Shown here: positions 7,481-16,575 of the stretch, in pieces | Position numbering within the stretch: position 1 is the first letter of the stretch | How the letters are laid out: every line of letters starts with the position of its first letter | Assembly: GCA_027061995.1 (NCBI GenBank) | Contig: JAMOUT010000097.1 | Location: 1-21,120, forward strand | Source: Candidatus Aminicenantota bacterium | GTDB lineage: Bacteria > Acidobacteriota > Aminicenantia > JAMOAD01 | Direction of reading: 5' to 3' | Length of the DNA stretch: 21,120 nucleotides | The notes under the pieces: model-generated | The model's database searches: none | Told to the model about the DNA's origin: nothing | Seen by the model: only the letters and a program-made list of their open reading frames with translations | Program-made: the position numbers and the translations under genes

Positions 7481-8327
7481 ATCCTACAGCCTGTGTCCGA
7501 TTTTTGACATCCTCCACTCTATTGACCGATGAAATTTTAATCAGAGATAAAATAATCATTGACATGGCAAAATATTGAATAATTTCCATTTTAACTTTAA
7601 AACAAAATATTGTTACAATCGTTGTATAAACAATGTTTAAAGAATAATATATAGGTCCGACAATAAGCATATCACCGTTTTTATACGCCAATTGTAAAAA
7701 AACAAAAGCAGCTATTGAAAAAAACAGATATATATATAAATAAGGTGAAGAAAAATACTTAATAATTCTAAAACCGAAAATGTTTACAACTATTTTCAAA
7801 TAAACTATAATTAATCCTGCCGATAATCCCGCGATTATACTGAATATGACAGCTTTTAATTTATTAGAGTTCGGTTTAATAAATATAACCGTTAATAATA
7901 GTAAAGGTAAAAAACTAATTAAGACAAGAGATAATATAGAAGGGATATTTGTCGTCCTAATATCCTTTTGAAAATATCCCAACATGAATATCCCCAGGAT
8001 TATAAATATAAAATAGACAAAATCCGATTTATATAATCTCTCATTTAACCAAAAACAGGAAAAAAGTATCATAATAATTATTCCCCACCCCGCAATTGAT
8101 GCAACTATATGAGGTGATAATCTTTTTAATGCTATTCCATTAGGGATAATGCTACTGTTGGTTAGTATGAAACCCAATATCCATATAAAAAGATAACCGT
8201 AAAATTTTCTCCCTTTTCCCTTTTTTCTCCACCCTATCCAATTAATCCCTTTTTTCATTAAAACTAAACCGATTGACAATAAAGAGTATGCAAAAAGGGA
8301 GAAAAATACGGAAATAAAATTATTCAT
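7479..8327 (-). CDS. DMT/EamA-like integral membrane transporter
   Basis: 282 residues with about nine predicted membrane segments (roughly 4-24, 43-60, 72-94, 101-119, 128-150, 158-180, 196-214, 221-243, 248-264). The arrangement looks like two repeated halves. The segment around residues 76-118, ending a helix with FWLNERLYKSD and continuing into a Gly-containing helix, resembles the family pattern L-x-E-x-hydrophobic plus GIxLI of the drug/metabolite transporter superfamily (EamA or NIPA-like). The substrate cannot be told; these proteins move amino acids, metabolites, drugs or, in NIPA members, magnesium. The gene begins 22 bases after the small secreted protein and has no visible Shine-Dalgarno site, unlike its neighbours. 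It ends 67 bases before flgB. Its link to flagella, if any, is positional only. Confidence 0.7.
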   Translation of the reverse strand: MNNFISVFFSLFAYSLLSIGLVLMKKGINWIGWRKKGKGRKFYGYLFIWILGFILTNSSIIPNGIALKRLSPHIVASIAGWGIIIMILFSCFWLNERLYKSDFVYFIFIILGIFMLGYFQKDIRTTNIPSILSLVLISFLPLLLLTVIFIKPNSNKLKAVIFSIIAGLSAGLIIVYLKIVVNIFGFRIIKYFSSPYLYIYLFFSIAAFVFLQLAYKNGDMLIVGPIYYSLNIVYTTIVTIFCFKVKMEIIQYFAMSMIILSLIKISSVNRVEDVKNRTQAVG

Positions 8328-8349
8328 TATTTTAATAATAAAAGATTAT

Positions 8350-8718
8350 CTATTTTTTCTTTTTCGATGTTAAACCGGTTATCTCTTCCAACCATTTTTT
8401 CTTTTTTCTATTTTTGTTTTTTTTCAATTTTTTATTTTCCATAATCCTTTTTTTAACATTGCTCACTATTCTCAAAAACGGGATTGAATTTTCATTGTCA
8501 AAAACAACCAATTCTTTAAACCAATTTTCTTTTTTAGTTTTATCATATACCATAGTCCATACCCTTCCTGACCATGTATCAAGGAGAAACATATCCCCTT
8601 TATGGGATATAAGTTTATATCTGTCTTGAATGGATACAGTAGTGGAGGAATATGTTTTCACCGCCACATTCACTAACAAAAATAAAAACAATAATAAAAC
8701 AATTACCCTTTTTTTCAT
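8350..8718 (-). CDS. Small secreted lysine-rich protein of unknown function
   Basis: 122 residues that I do not recognise as a named family. Residues 1-24 are a clear signal peptide (two Lys and an Arg, then a long Leu/Val core). The mature part has one conserved-looking block, YKLISHKGDMFLLDTWSGRV (34-53) followed by WTM. It resembles the short YxLvp...vfLLDTxTGRtW pattern seen in many small bacterial exported proteins of unknown role. The last 36 residues (87-122) are extremely basic, with KKNKNRKKKK and a final KKKK. The gene starts one base after the kinase stop, with AAGGAG six bases upstream of the ATG inside the kinase's 3' end, so it is made with the kinase. A periplasmic partner or ligand-binding accessory of that kinase is a guess from position alone. 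Confidence 0.75.
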   Translation of the reverse strand: MKKRVIVLLLFLFLLVNVAVKTYSSTTVSIQDRYKLISHKGDMFLLDTWSGRVWTMVYDKTKKENWFKELVVFDNENSIPFLRIVSNVKKRIMENKKLKKNKNRKKKKWLEEITGLTSKKKK

Positions 8719-8719
8719 T

Positions 8720-11700
8720 TTATTCTCCTTCTAATAATCTTATTATAGCAAGAGTTCCCTCATCTTTCCATGATAATATTTTTATCTCCCCGTTTATTTT
8801 CTCTATTATCTCCTTAACAATACTTAATCCCAAGCCACTCCCTCTTTTTGTGGAAAAACCGGATTTAAAAATATTATTCATATCATTTTCGGGAATCCCT
8901 TTACCATAATCTCTTATCCTTATCTCACATTTTTTATCATTTATCCTTCCAATTGTAATTTTTATTTTCTTTATTTCATCCATCGCTTCTATGGAATTGA
9001 TTATAAGATTTTTTATTGCGGTTTCAAGATAATCCTCGTTCGCATAAACAGATATTTTCTCTTTTTCTTCTATCTCAAAATCAACCTCGGTCCCTTTAAA
9101 AAGAAGAACCACATTTTTTATGAATTCATTAATATTAAAATTATATAACGGTGGGACTCCCTCTTTTGAAAAATTCAAAAAATCTTTTACCACTTTTTCC
9201 AATTTATTAATCTCCTTAATAGTAGAATTCATTAAATCGGAAAAACTATTTTCAAATTCCTCTCTATCACTATCCTTTAATGAATTAAGATATTCTATGT
9301 TTAATTTAATAGGAGTCAGAGGATTCTTTATCTCATGCGCCACTCTTCTTGCAACTTTTAACAATGCCTCTTTCTCCGTTAAATCCTTAATAATCAATCT
9401 TTGTTGTCTTATGTTATCCACCATTTTATTAAAACTTTTAACAACTTCTCCTATCTCACCTGAATCATCATATTCTATGGATTTTATCTCCCCCTCTTTA
9501 ATATGATTTAATCCTTCGATTATCTTATTTATACCCTCTTTAAACTTGGATGAAAACAACATACTTAAAATAATCGCAAGGAAAAAGATTATTGTTGAAT
9601 AAAATATTGATTTATTAAAAAATTGAAGATATATCGGACTATTACTTTGATTATTCTTAAATATCACACCAAAGAATCTTTTGTCCCACTCCGGTTTCGT
9701 AAAAAAACAGATATTTACCGAATCATTGATTTTCTTAACATACAAGCCGTTTTTATCTTTTATAAGGTGAATATAAATATCATACGGAATCGTATTAATT
9801 TTATATCCGTTTAAGACTCCGCTAAAAAACTCGAGCTTTTTACCTTCAAATAAAAGAATCTCCATATCGCTTATCTTATGAAGATAAAAACATAATTCTT
9901 TATCATTAAAATTAAGTTCCGATAAAAACGGGATTGTATTTTTTAATATTCTCGCTTTACTCTTATTTTCTTTATCAATGATATAGTTATTCGTAATCAT
10001 AAAAAAATTGACAAATAGCACCTGAAAAATAACCGAAAGTATTAAAGGTAAACTTATTATAAAAAAATTTACCTTAAAACTTGAATAATGTATATGTTTT
10101 CTGAAAAATTTAAAAAAATAGATGATAAGGAATGATAAAAAAATAATTATTGATATTAAGATAAAATCCGAATAATAATAAAAAATATCTTTTCTCCGGA
10201 ATCCTATAAAAAACTGTTGATTTTCACTATTATGGAAGATTCCTTTTAAAATTTTGTCTTTTATTTTTATTAGAAAAAGTTTTTTATCTCTTTTTATGAG
10301 CTTATAATGGATTCTACCGTCCATATGATAGATTCTAAGATTTTTATTATAAATATAAATTTTATTATCTTTGATTGTTTCTCTTATAAGTTTTAATTGA
10401 TCTTTTATAAAAAAAACAATTATTTTGATTTTTTTATTATTAAAATGAATCATTTTTCTATAATATTTGATATATAATTTAAAATTCCTAACTCTAAAGA
10501 AAGTCTCTCCCGCTATCCGTTCTTCATCAAAAAATTCCGTCGGTATTTCCGGCAGTGGCGTGCTTAGTGAGAAATATGATAATATTTTTCTATCTTCCCC
10601 TATTATCAATATCGAAGGAAATATATGCCCGGTGTTATATTGAACAAATTTCTCAAAAATGGATAAAGCAACGATATTTAAATCATTATTATATCTTTTT
10701 TTTATCCTTGTTTGATTATAATCATTCAATATTTTCTTGATTATCTTATCCCTCTCCTTTACAACACTATCTATCTTTTTAATACTATAACTCAAATATT
10801 TCTCCTGATTAACTTCAAAATAATGCTCATATAAAATTATATTAATAAAAACCAAAAGTATCAAAAATAAAATTAACTTTAATTTTTTGGATTTATTGCC
10901 TAAATACTCCATAATCACCAAGAATAAAAACGATGAGATAATAAGCAGAAAAGGGTATATATTATAAAGTTTTTCAAAATATTGAAATCTGTATTTAAAG
11001 AAATAAAGCAAAAATAAAAATCCGTAAAAGATATTAAAAATAAAAACAATCAATTTTTTTTCTGCTAATTTAAAAATTAAATATAAGATTATAACCCAAC
11101 TTATGATACCGAGTAATGAATCAATAGGGAAAAAGAAATATATTATTTTCCCTGTATGGAAAAAGAGTTGAACAATTTTTATAATTAGCAGACAAGATAA
11201 AATATATAATCTTTTTTCTTTAACAAATAAAAAATATAAAATAAAACCAAAATAATATATATATAATATGTAAAACAGTTTTTTATTTATCATTGTTTTC
11301 ATAAATTCTCTATTAGGGATATTAATCTTTATAATAAAGAGTGGAATCCCATTTTTCGATTTTATGATTTTCTCAATAAATTTATTATTCTTTATAATGG
11401 ATTCACCGTTAAATTTGTTTTTAATATTCTTAAATCGTTTAAAATTAAAATAATCAATATAATCAATATCAACAACCACATCTTTTATCCCTTTTTTTAA
11501 TATTTCATCTTTTTTTTCTCGAGTATAAAAATTATAATTAGCAAGTTTTTTAATTTTAAGATGATTATTGTTTCTATATAAAAGAAAAACTCCAGTCTCA
11601 TTGTCAATTACAAGAAACTTTTTGTTAGGAACATTTGAGATATCATTAATCAATATCTCCCCTTTCCATTTTACTATGGTGATTCCATCTTTAAAAATCT

Positions 11701-11887
11701 GATAATTTTTTAATTTATCTATTCTGGTTTCCAATAATTGGTTTTCAATTTTATCTATATTCTTCTCTATTTTACTTACTACAGTATAATGTATTTTCTC
11801 ACACCAGTTTTTCAAATAAAAGTAAAACATAAAAAATATAATAACGGATATTAAAGGTATAAGATAATATTTATACTTTTTTCTCAA
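8720..11887 (-). CDS. Large NtrY-like sensor histidine kinase with ten predicted membrane segments
   Basis: 1055 residues. The C-terminal half-module is typical of NtrY-type kinases: HAMP (about 782-835), a dimerisation/phosphoacceptor motif [17 protein letters not shown] with phospho-His 851, N-box NLIINSIEA (960-968), G1 box DYGKGIP (993-999) and G2 box GSGLGL (1016-1021). Everything needed for autophosphorylation is present. The N-terminal 780 residues are unusual. A first membrane segment (8-25) precedes an exported-looking domain (26-200). Six more segments follow (203-353), then a soluble domain (about 360-570), two segments (575-594, 605-631), another domain (632-760) and a last segment (761-779). 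NtrY partners are usually NtrC-family sigma-54 activators; no response regulator is in this window. The start is TTG, overlapping the apt TGA as TTGA, with no clear SD, so the N-terminus is uncertain. I give no gene symbol because the ligand and partner are unknown. Confidence 0.9.
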   Translation of the reverse strand: MRKKYKYYLIPLISVIIFFMFYFYLKNWCEKIHYTVVSKIEKNIDKIENQLLETRIDKLKNYQIFKDGITIVKWKGEILINDISNVPNKKFLVIDNETGVFLLYRNNNHLKIKKLANYNFYTREKKDEILKKGIKDVVVDIDYIDYFNFKRFKNIKNKFNGESIIKNNKFIEKIIKSKNGIPLFIIKINIPNREFMKTMINKKLFYILYIYYFGFILYFLFVKEKRLYILSCLLIIKIVQLFFHTGKIIYFFFPIDSLLGIISWVIILYLIFKLAEKKLIVFIFNIFYGFLFLLYFFKYRFQYFEKLYNIYPFLLIISSFLFLVIMEYLGNKSKKLKLILFLILLVFINIILYEHYFEVNQEKYLSYSIKKIDSVVKERDKIIKKILNDYNQTRIKKRYNNDLNIVALSIFEKFVQYNTGHIFPSILIIGEDRKILSYFSLSTPLPEIPTEFFDEERIAGETFFRVRNFKLYIKYYRKMIHFNNKKIKIIVFFIKDQLKLIRETIKDNKIYIYNKNLRIYHMDGRIHYKLIKRDKKLFLIKIKDKILKGIFHNSENQQFFIGFRRKDIFYYYSDFILISIIIFLSFLIIYFFKFFRKHIHYSSFKVNFFIISLPLILSVIFQVLFVNFFMITNNYIIDKENKSKARILKNTIPFLSELNFNDKELCFYLHKISDMEILLFEGKKLEFFSGVLNGYKINTIPYDIYIHLIKDKNGLYVKKINDSVNICFFTKPEWDKRFFGVIFKNNQSNSPIYLQFFNKSIFYSTIIFFLAIILSMLFSSKFKEGINKIIEGLNHIKEGEIKSIEYDDSGEIGEVVKSFNKMVDNIRQQRLIIKDLTEKEALLKVARRVAHEIKNPLTPIKLNIEYLNSLKDSDREEFENSFSDLMNSTIKEINKLEKVVKDFLNFSKEGVPPLYNFNINEFIKNVVLLFKGTEVDFEIEEKEKISVYANEDYLETAIKNLIINSIEAMDEIKKIKITIGRINDKKCEIRIRDYGKGIPENDMNNIFKSGFSTKRGSGLGLSIVKEIIEKINGEIKILSWKDEGTLAIIRLLEGE
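8725..8730 (-). promoter_or_regulatory. Ribosome-binding site of the small secreted protein
   Basis: AAGGAG, six bases before the ATG at 8718, embedded in the last codons of the sensor kinase gene. It shows that the small downstream frame is translated. Confidence 0.7.
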
Positions 11888-12399
11888 TATTTTATTAATG
11901 AAATCAGATTATAATTTTCTAATTTTTCCCTTCCTTTTAAGAATTCAAGTTCAATAAGAAATTCCAATGCCACAACCTCTCCACCCATCTTTTCCACCAT
12001 TTTACAAACGGCTTTTGCAGTTCCCCCTGTTGCAATCAAATCATCCGCTATTAAAACTTTATCCCCTTTTTTAATTGCATCTTTATGCATTTCCAGAGTA
12101 TCCGTCCCATATTCAAGCTCATATGATTCGGAGACAATCTCAGCCGGAAGTTTACCTGGTTTTCTAACGGGAACAAAGCCGGCTTTTAACTTATATGAAA
12201 GAATCGGGGCAAAAATAAAACCTCTTGACTCAATTCCTATAACCTTGTCTATCTTCATCTCTTTTACCCTTTCATATAATTGATCTATAGCCATCGATAA
12301 AGCCTCACTATTTTTTAACAGTGTTGTTATATCTTTGAAAATAATCCCCTCTTTGGGGAAATTAGGAACATCCCTTATAAAATCTTTTAATTTTTTCAT
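11884..12399 (-). CDS. apt: Adenine phosphoribosyltransferase
   Basis: 171 residues, the family length. The enzyme salvages adenine in the cytoplasm: adenine plus PRPP gives AMP and pyrophosphate. Visible signatures are [12 protein letters not shown] (14-25), IESRGFIF (56-63), the flexible-loop stretch with RKPGKLP (79-85), and the PRPP-binding motif [16 protein letters not shown] (115-130) with its two acidic residues. The protein ends SLIKY, the usual Apt C-terminus. Its ATG has a strong GGAGGA site five bases upstream in a 16-base gap after the HD-GYP gene. The last bases overlap the kinase start. Adenine recycling fits any free-living cell; no special link to the cyclase nearby can be claimed. 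Confidence 0.97.
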   Translation of the reverse strand: MKKLKDFIRDVPNFPKEGIIFKDITTLLKNSEALSMAIDQLYERVKEMKIDKVIGIESRGFIFAPILSYKLKAGFVPVRKPGKLPAEIVSESYELEYGTDTLEMHKDAIKKGDKVLIADDLIATGGTAKAVCKMVEKMGGEVVALEFLIELEFLKGREKLENYNLISLIKY

Positions 12400-12404
12400 T
12401 TACA

Positions 12405-12410
12405 TCCTCC
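12405..12410 (-). promoter_or_regulatory. Ribosome-binding site of apt
   Basis: GGAGGA, five bases before the apt ATG, one of the strongest Shine-Dalgarno matches in this run of genes. It confirms the start at 12399. Confidence 0.75.
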
Positions 12411-12415
12411 TTCTA

Positions 12416-13492
12416 TTATTGTTGTTTATTTATGAAATTTAAAAATATATCAACAAATGTCGGATCAAATTGTTTACCCCTGTTTATTATAAGTTCATTA
12501 TGTGCCTCCTTTTTACTTAATGCTTTTCTATAAGGCCTGTCTGTTGTCATTGCATCATAACTGTCAACTATGGCAATAATTCTTGCAAACTCAGGAATAT
12601 TTTTTTCCTTGATACCATAAGGATATCCGCTACCATCATAATGTTCATGATGATGAAGGACCCCTTCAGTCACATCTTCCAATAGCTTATCTTTCATACT
12701 TGATATTATGTTTGCCCCGACAATAGGATGTGTTTTCATGATATCGAATTCTTTTTTTGTCAGTTTACCCTGTTTGTTTAAAATTGAATCAGGGACAGCA
12801 ATTTTACCGACATCATGAAGAATGGCTGACATTTTTAATTTATCTTTTTTCTCAACGGTATATCCTAATTTTTCAGCAATCATCATAGAATATTCAACCA
12901 CCCTTTTGGTATGGCCTCCCGTATATATATCTCTTTTTTCAATAGCAAGAGAGAGAGCCAAACTAACATTAAACATCATATCTTTCTGTTTTTCGTAAAG
13001 TTTTGCATTTTCAAGAGCGATAGATATTGGGGATGAAACTATTTTCATATAATCAATATCTTTTTCTGTAAAGATGCCTTTTTTTTTGTTTACCAATTGG
13101 ATAACTCCTATTATTTTATTTTCTATCGTTAACGGACCTACAATCATATTCTTTGTTTTAAAACCTGATATTTTATCAAATTCCGGTTTCCATTCAAGCA
13201 CATTTAAAGGCTCGTTTATAATTCTAAACTTTTTTGTCATAACCGTTTTTCCGGCAATCCCCTCCCCTACCTTCAACCTTTTTTCTTTTATAATATTACT
13301 CTTATCACCTCTGACCAATCTGAAAAACAACTCTTTTTTACCATCATCAAATTCCCATATTGAACTTGCTTCGACCCCCAAAGCGTCCTCAAGATGTTCC
13401 ATTGTTTTAACCAAAACATTTCTTATCTGTAATGATTTATTAATATTTGATATTGCTTCAAGTAGATTATTTATTATTTCACTCTTCTTCAT
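12416..13492 (-). CDS. GAF and HD-GYP domain protein, probable cyclic-di-GMP phosphodiesterase
   Basis: 358 residues, no membrane segment. Residues about 8-165 form a GAF domain (small-ligand sensing) with typical strands and the stretch GIAGKTVMTKK. Residues about 175-350 are an HD-GYP domain with HTKRV (194-198), HDVGKIAVPD (226-235), HHEHYDGSGYP (281-291, containing the GYP), and IIAIVDSYDAMTTDRPYR (305-322). These metal-binding and signature residues are intact, so hydrolysis of cyclic-di-GMP (or a related cyclic dinucleotide) is expected. Such enzymes commonly tune motility against attachment. The ATG lies inside the end of the PBP gene (14-base overlap), with AAGGGA just upstream. With the flagellar genes downstream and a GAF-containing cyclase upstream, a role in motility signalling is a reasonable inference. 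Confidence 0.92.
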   Translation of the reverse strand: MKKSEIINNLLEAISNINKSLQIRNVLVKTMEHLEDALGVEASSIWEFDDGKKELFFRLVRGDKSNIIKEKRLKVGEGIAGKTVMTKKFRIINEPLNVLEWKPEFDKISGFKTKNMIVGPLTIENKIIGVIQLVNKKKGIFTEKDIDYMKIVSSPISIALENAKLYEKQKDMMFNVSLALSLAIEKRDIYTGGHTKRVVEYSMMIAEKLGYTVEKKDKLKMSAILHDVGKIAVPDSILNKQGKLTKKEFDIMKTHPIVGANIISSMKDKLLEDVTEGVLHHHEHYDGSGYPYGIKEKNIPEFARIIAIVDSYDAMTTDRPYRKALSKKEAHNELIINRGKQFDPTFVDIFLNFINKQQ

Positions 13493-15809
13493 TTCCCTTT
13501 AAACCATATGTATAATAATCATTGACAAGCAGATGATCCTCTTCCCTGCAAAATCTTTGTGGTTCTGTTCCCGGAACAAAAGCTTCATCTATAACGATTC
13601 TGCAAGATGGAGTCGCAAGCAAACCTGTGAAATAGTCTATTTTAACAAAATTTATATTAGGGGGAACCTGAAAATCTTCTTCAGATTTATTTTTATATAC
13701 ATTTTTCATAAAATTCATCCATATGGGTAATGCTGCTCTCGAACCTGTTTCATAATTTCCGAGAGATTTTTTATGATCGTATCCGACCCAAACTCCGGCT
13801 GTAATCGAGGATGTAAAACCGATAAACCACGCATCCGTATAATCATCCGTTGTGCCTGTTTTACCTCCGCAAGTTATTTTGAGAATTCTTGCTTTTCCTG
13901 CGGTTCCCCTCTTAACAACTCCTTCCAACATAGAGGTCATTTGATAAGCTACTTGTGGTGTTATCACTTGATTCGCCTCAAATCTATTCTCATATAAAAT
14001 ATTTTCATTCATATCCTGTATTTTTTTTATGAAAAAGGGTTTTATTCTTACACCATGATTAGGAAAAACACTAAAAGCCGATACCATTTCAAGCAATGAT
14101 ACCTCCATTGTCCCCAATGACATCGAGAGATACGGTTTTAATTTTGATTTAATCCCGAATCTTTTGGCATATTCTATTGCTAACTGAGGCGTAATAGCTT
14201 CAAGAAGCTTTGCTGTTATCACATTCCTTGACTCTTCCAATCCTCTCCTCAATGTGCATAGCCCCCTATATTTTTGATCAAAATTCAAAGGACTCCACTC
14301 CTCTCCCGTCCATTTATCATTAAATGTTACAGGCTCATCTATAAAAGTTGATGCAGGGGTATAACCGTTTGATAAAGCCGCCGAATATATTATTGGTTTA
14401 AATGTTGAACCAGGTTGTCTTTTTGCTTGAACAGCATTATTAAATTCACTTCTCTTAAAAGAATATCCCCCTATCATTGCTTTTATTTCACCTGTGTGAG
14501 GATTTACCACAAGAAAGCCCCCTTCTGTTTTAGGTTCTTGTTCAAGAGAAAGCTCTAATTTCTTGGTTTTATCATCCTGTTTAATAACTTTAACTTCAAT
14601 AACATCACCTTTTCGGACTATTCTTTTCATATTATATATTCTTGTCCATCCGGCGTTTTTAAGTTTTAATACTCCAGTATATTCACCTATTTTAAGTTCT
14701 GCCATTTTAGAATTCACTTTAATTACAATCCCTTTTGTAATATAACCTACTCTCGGAGGAAGTTTCCACTCGTTTAATCTTATTTCATCTATCTTCTTTC
14801 CCTCGGATAAAATATTTTTTTTATCTTTTCTCCATCCTTTTCTTTTATCATGAGCCCTTAATCCAGCTCTTAAAGACTTGTATGCTATCTTTTGATATTC
14901 TATATTAAGAGTTGTATAAACTTTCAAACCATTCTGATATAAAACCTTAGAACCATAATGACTACTTATGTATTTTCTAACCTCTTCTATAAAATATGCA
15001 AGATAATCATTACTTTGATACGGATCCTTTTTAACTATATTAAGCGGTTTTGCCTTATTCTCCAAATATTGCTTTTTAGTGATAAATTTTTCATCAAGCA
15101 TCCTTTTAAGGGCATAGTTTCTTCTTTTTATAGCTCTATCCTTATGGGTTAAAGGGGAATATCTTCCGACCGAGCTGTTTATGCCCGCCAAAAGAGCAGC
15201 TTCATCAATACTAAGATACTTGGCTTTTTTGCCAAAATAAAACTCGCTTGCAGCTTCCACACCATAGTTGCCGTATCCGAGATAAATTTGATTCAGATAA
15301 TAAGTTAGTATCTGATCTTTAGTATATTGTCTCTCTATTTGAAAAGCAAGGAAAGTTTCTTTTATTTTTCTTGACCAAGTTCTTTTTTGTGTTAAAAACA
15401 GAGTCCTCGCTAATTGCATCGTAATGGTGCTTGCTCCCTGAACTTTTCTTCCATGTTTTATATTTCTGACAAAAGCACCGATAACCCTCCAAAAATCAAC
15501 TCCCCAATGTTTATAAAATCTTGAATCCTCTGTTGCCACAAAGGCTTCCTTAATCACGGAAGGAATCTCTTTACTCGTTAGGATTATTCTTTTTTCAAGA
15601 AAATATCTGCCTATAACTCTCCCGTCATCAGAATAAACTTCTGATACAACCGAAGGTTTTATATCTTCAAGATTCTTTATTCTCGGCAAACCTTTCTGAT
15701 ATGTAAAAAAAACACCGAGAAATACTCCGAGGACAGTAGTGATGATTATCCCCATACTGATTAAACCGATTTTTCTTAATCTTCTATTTTTTAACAGTTC
15801 TTTTATCAT
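13479..15809 (-). CDS. Penicillin-binding protein 1A-type bifunctional peptidoglycan synthase (class A PBP)
   Basis: 776 residues from the chosen ATG. It polymerises lipid II and cross-links the glycan in the periplasm. Order: membrane anchor about 15-38; GT51 transglycosylase with EDSRFYKHWGVD (catalytic Glu 94) and GASTITMQLARTLFL (125-139); an OB-like insert (about 350-425), as in PBP1A proteins; then the transpeptidase with SxxK in GSTFK (Ser 468, Lys 471), SRN (527-529) and KTGTT (650-654). All catalytic motifs are intact. Start choice: an in-frame TTG at 15824 would add five residues and overlap the TPR gene by 41 bases, with its AAGGAG only one base upstream. ATG at 15809 is preferred, though AAGGAG is then 16 bases away. 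The C-terminus overlaps the HD-GYP gene. Family usage would allow the name mrcA or pbpA; I leave it unnamed. Confidence 0.95.
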   Translation of the reverse strand: MIKELLKNRRLRKIGLISMGIIITTVLGVFLGVFFTYQKGLPRIKNLEDIKPSVVSEVYSDDGRVIGRYFLEKRIILTSKEIPSVIKEAFVATEDSRFYKHWGVDFWRVIGAFVRNIKHGRKVQGASTITMQLARTLFLTQKRTWSRKIKETFLAFQIERQYTKDQILTYYLNQIYLGYGNYGVEAASEFYFGKKAKYLSIDEAALLAGINSSVGRYSPLTHKDRAIKRRNYALKRMLDEKFITKKQYLENKAKPLNIVKKDPYQSNDYLAYFIEEVRKYISSHYGSKVLYQNGLKVYTTLNIEYQKIAYKSLRAGLRAHDKRKGWRKDKKNILSEGKKIDEIRLNEWKLPPRVGYITKGIVIKVNSKMAELKIGEYTGVLKLKNAGWTRIYNMKRIVRKGDVIEVKVIKQDDKTKKLELSLEQEPKTEGGFLVVNPHTGEIKAMIGGYSFKRSEFNNAVQAKRQPGSTFKPIIYSAALSNGYTPASTFIDEPVTFNDKWTGEEWSPLNFDQKYRGLCTLRRGLEESRNVITAKLLEAITPQLAIEYAKRFGIKSKLKPYLSMSLGTMEVSLLEMVSAFSVFPNHGVRIKPFFIKKIQDMNENILYENRFEANQVITPQVAYQMTSMLEGVVKRGTAGKARILKITCGGKTGTTDDYTDAWFIGFTSSITAGVWVGYDHKKSLGNYETGSRAALPIWMNFMKNVYKNKSEEDFQVPPNINFVKIDYFTGLLATPSCRIVIDEAFVPGTEPQRFCREEDHLLVNDYYTYGLKGNEEE

Positions 15810-16575
15810 TTGATAATTTATCAATCTCCTTTATATATTTTCTGCATATCTTTTTTAAATTCCTATCTTTCGAGAATATCATTGTTTTCTCAAAAAATTT
15901 TATTGCTCTATCATGGTTCTTCTCATATTTATATAAAAACATGGCAAGATCAAAATTAAAATAGGGATTTTCCGGCATTAATTTTATGGCTTTTACAAAA
16001 TCTCTTCTCGCATCATCAAACCTTTTCATCTTTAAGAATATCTTACCTCTCAGATTATATCCGAGAGCAAAAAAAGAGTTGGTTTTAACAGCTTTATTTG
16101 CGAACCTTAATGCTTCATCTATTTTTGATTCCGATAGATAAATTAATGCAAGATTATAATAACCATTTTCCCTTGTGGGATAATTGGGATCCTCCGCAAC
16201 CTTTAAAAACATCTCTTTCGCTTTTTCATTCATCCCCTTTTCCCTATACACAATCCCAAGATAATTATAAGATTCAATAAATTTAGGGTTTAACGCAATA
16301 ACTTTTGTTAAATATTTTTCCGCTTTATTAAAATTTCTTTTATAGATTTCAATAATCCCCAAATTATTATAAGCAAGATAATATTTCGGATCTTTTTTAA
16401 TAACTTCCTTTAAATATTTTTCCGCTATATCCAATTTCCCGTTATTTAAAAAAACCGTAGCAGTATTATATTTTCTTATAACGGGGCTTATCTTTTTTTT
16501 ATGACCACCGCAATAAGTGAATGATAAAACCAAAATAATGATAGCGAAACTTAATAATAAATTTTTCTTTTTCAT
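15784..16575 (-). CDS. TPR-repeat probable lipoprotein
   Basis: 263 residues. The N-terminus MKKKNLLLSFAIIILVLSFT is a signal sequence with a Cys at position 22 (FTYC-GG). This is a possible but imperfect lipobox, as Tyr precedes the Cys. About six tetratricopeptide repeats of 34 residues follow from about residue 34 to 240, with the usual pattern YNNLGIIEIYKRNFNKAEKY and P near the end of each unit (for example ALNPKF, MPENPYF). TPR lipoproteins serve as assembly scaffolds, PilF/PilW-type pilotins being one example, but no residue here decides a function. It overlaps the cyclase stop as ATGA, has AGGAGA upstream, and overlaps the start of the PBP gene. A role in envelope or peptidoglycan assembly with that PBP is inferred from position only. 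Confidence 0.8.
   Translation of the reverse strand: MKKKNLLLSFAIIILVLSFTYCGGHKKKISPVIRKYNTATVFLNNGKLDIAEKYLKEVIKKDPKYYLAYNNLGIIEIYKRNFNKAEKYLTKVIALNPKFIESYNYLGIVYREKGMNEKAKEMFLKVAEDPNYPTRENGYYNLALIYLSESKIDEALRFANKAVKTNSFFALGYNLRGKIFLKMKRFDDARRDFVKAIKLMPENPYFNFDLAMFLYKYEKNHDRAIKFFEKTMIFSKDRNLKKICRKYIKEIDKLSNDKRTVKK

Noticed and set aside
8350-8480. Runs of A/T inside the small secreted protein gene as a phase-variation tract
   Set aside because: Runs of this length occur throughout this AT-rich window, so they are not special here.
13074-13502. Plus-strand frame of 142 codons
   Set aside because: It is opposite the GAF part of the HD-GYP gene, whose motifs are intact on the minus strand.
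15810-15824. TTG start at 15824 for the penicillin-binding protein
   Set aside because: AAGGAG is only one base before it and the overlap with the TPR gene would be 41 bases; the in-frame ATG five codons later is more likely.
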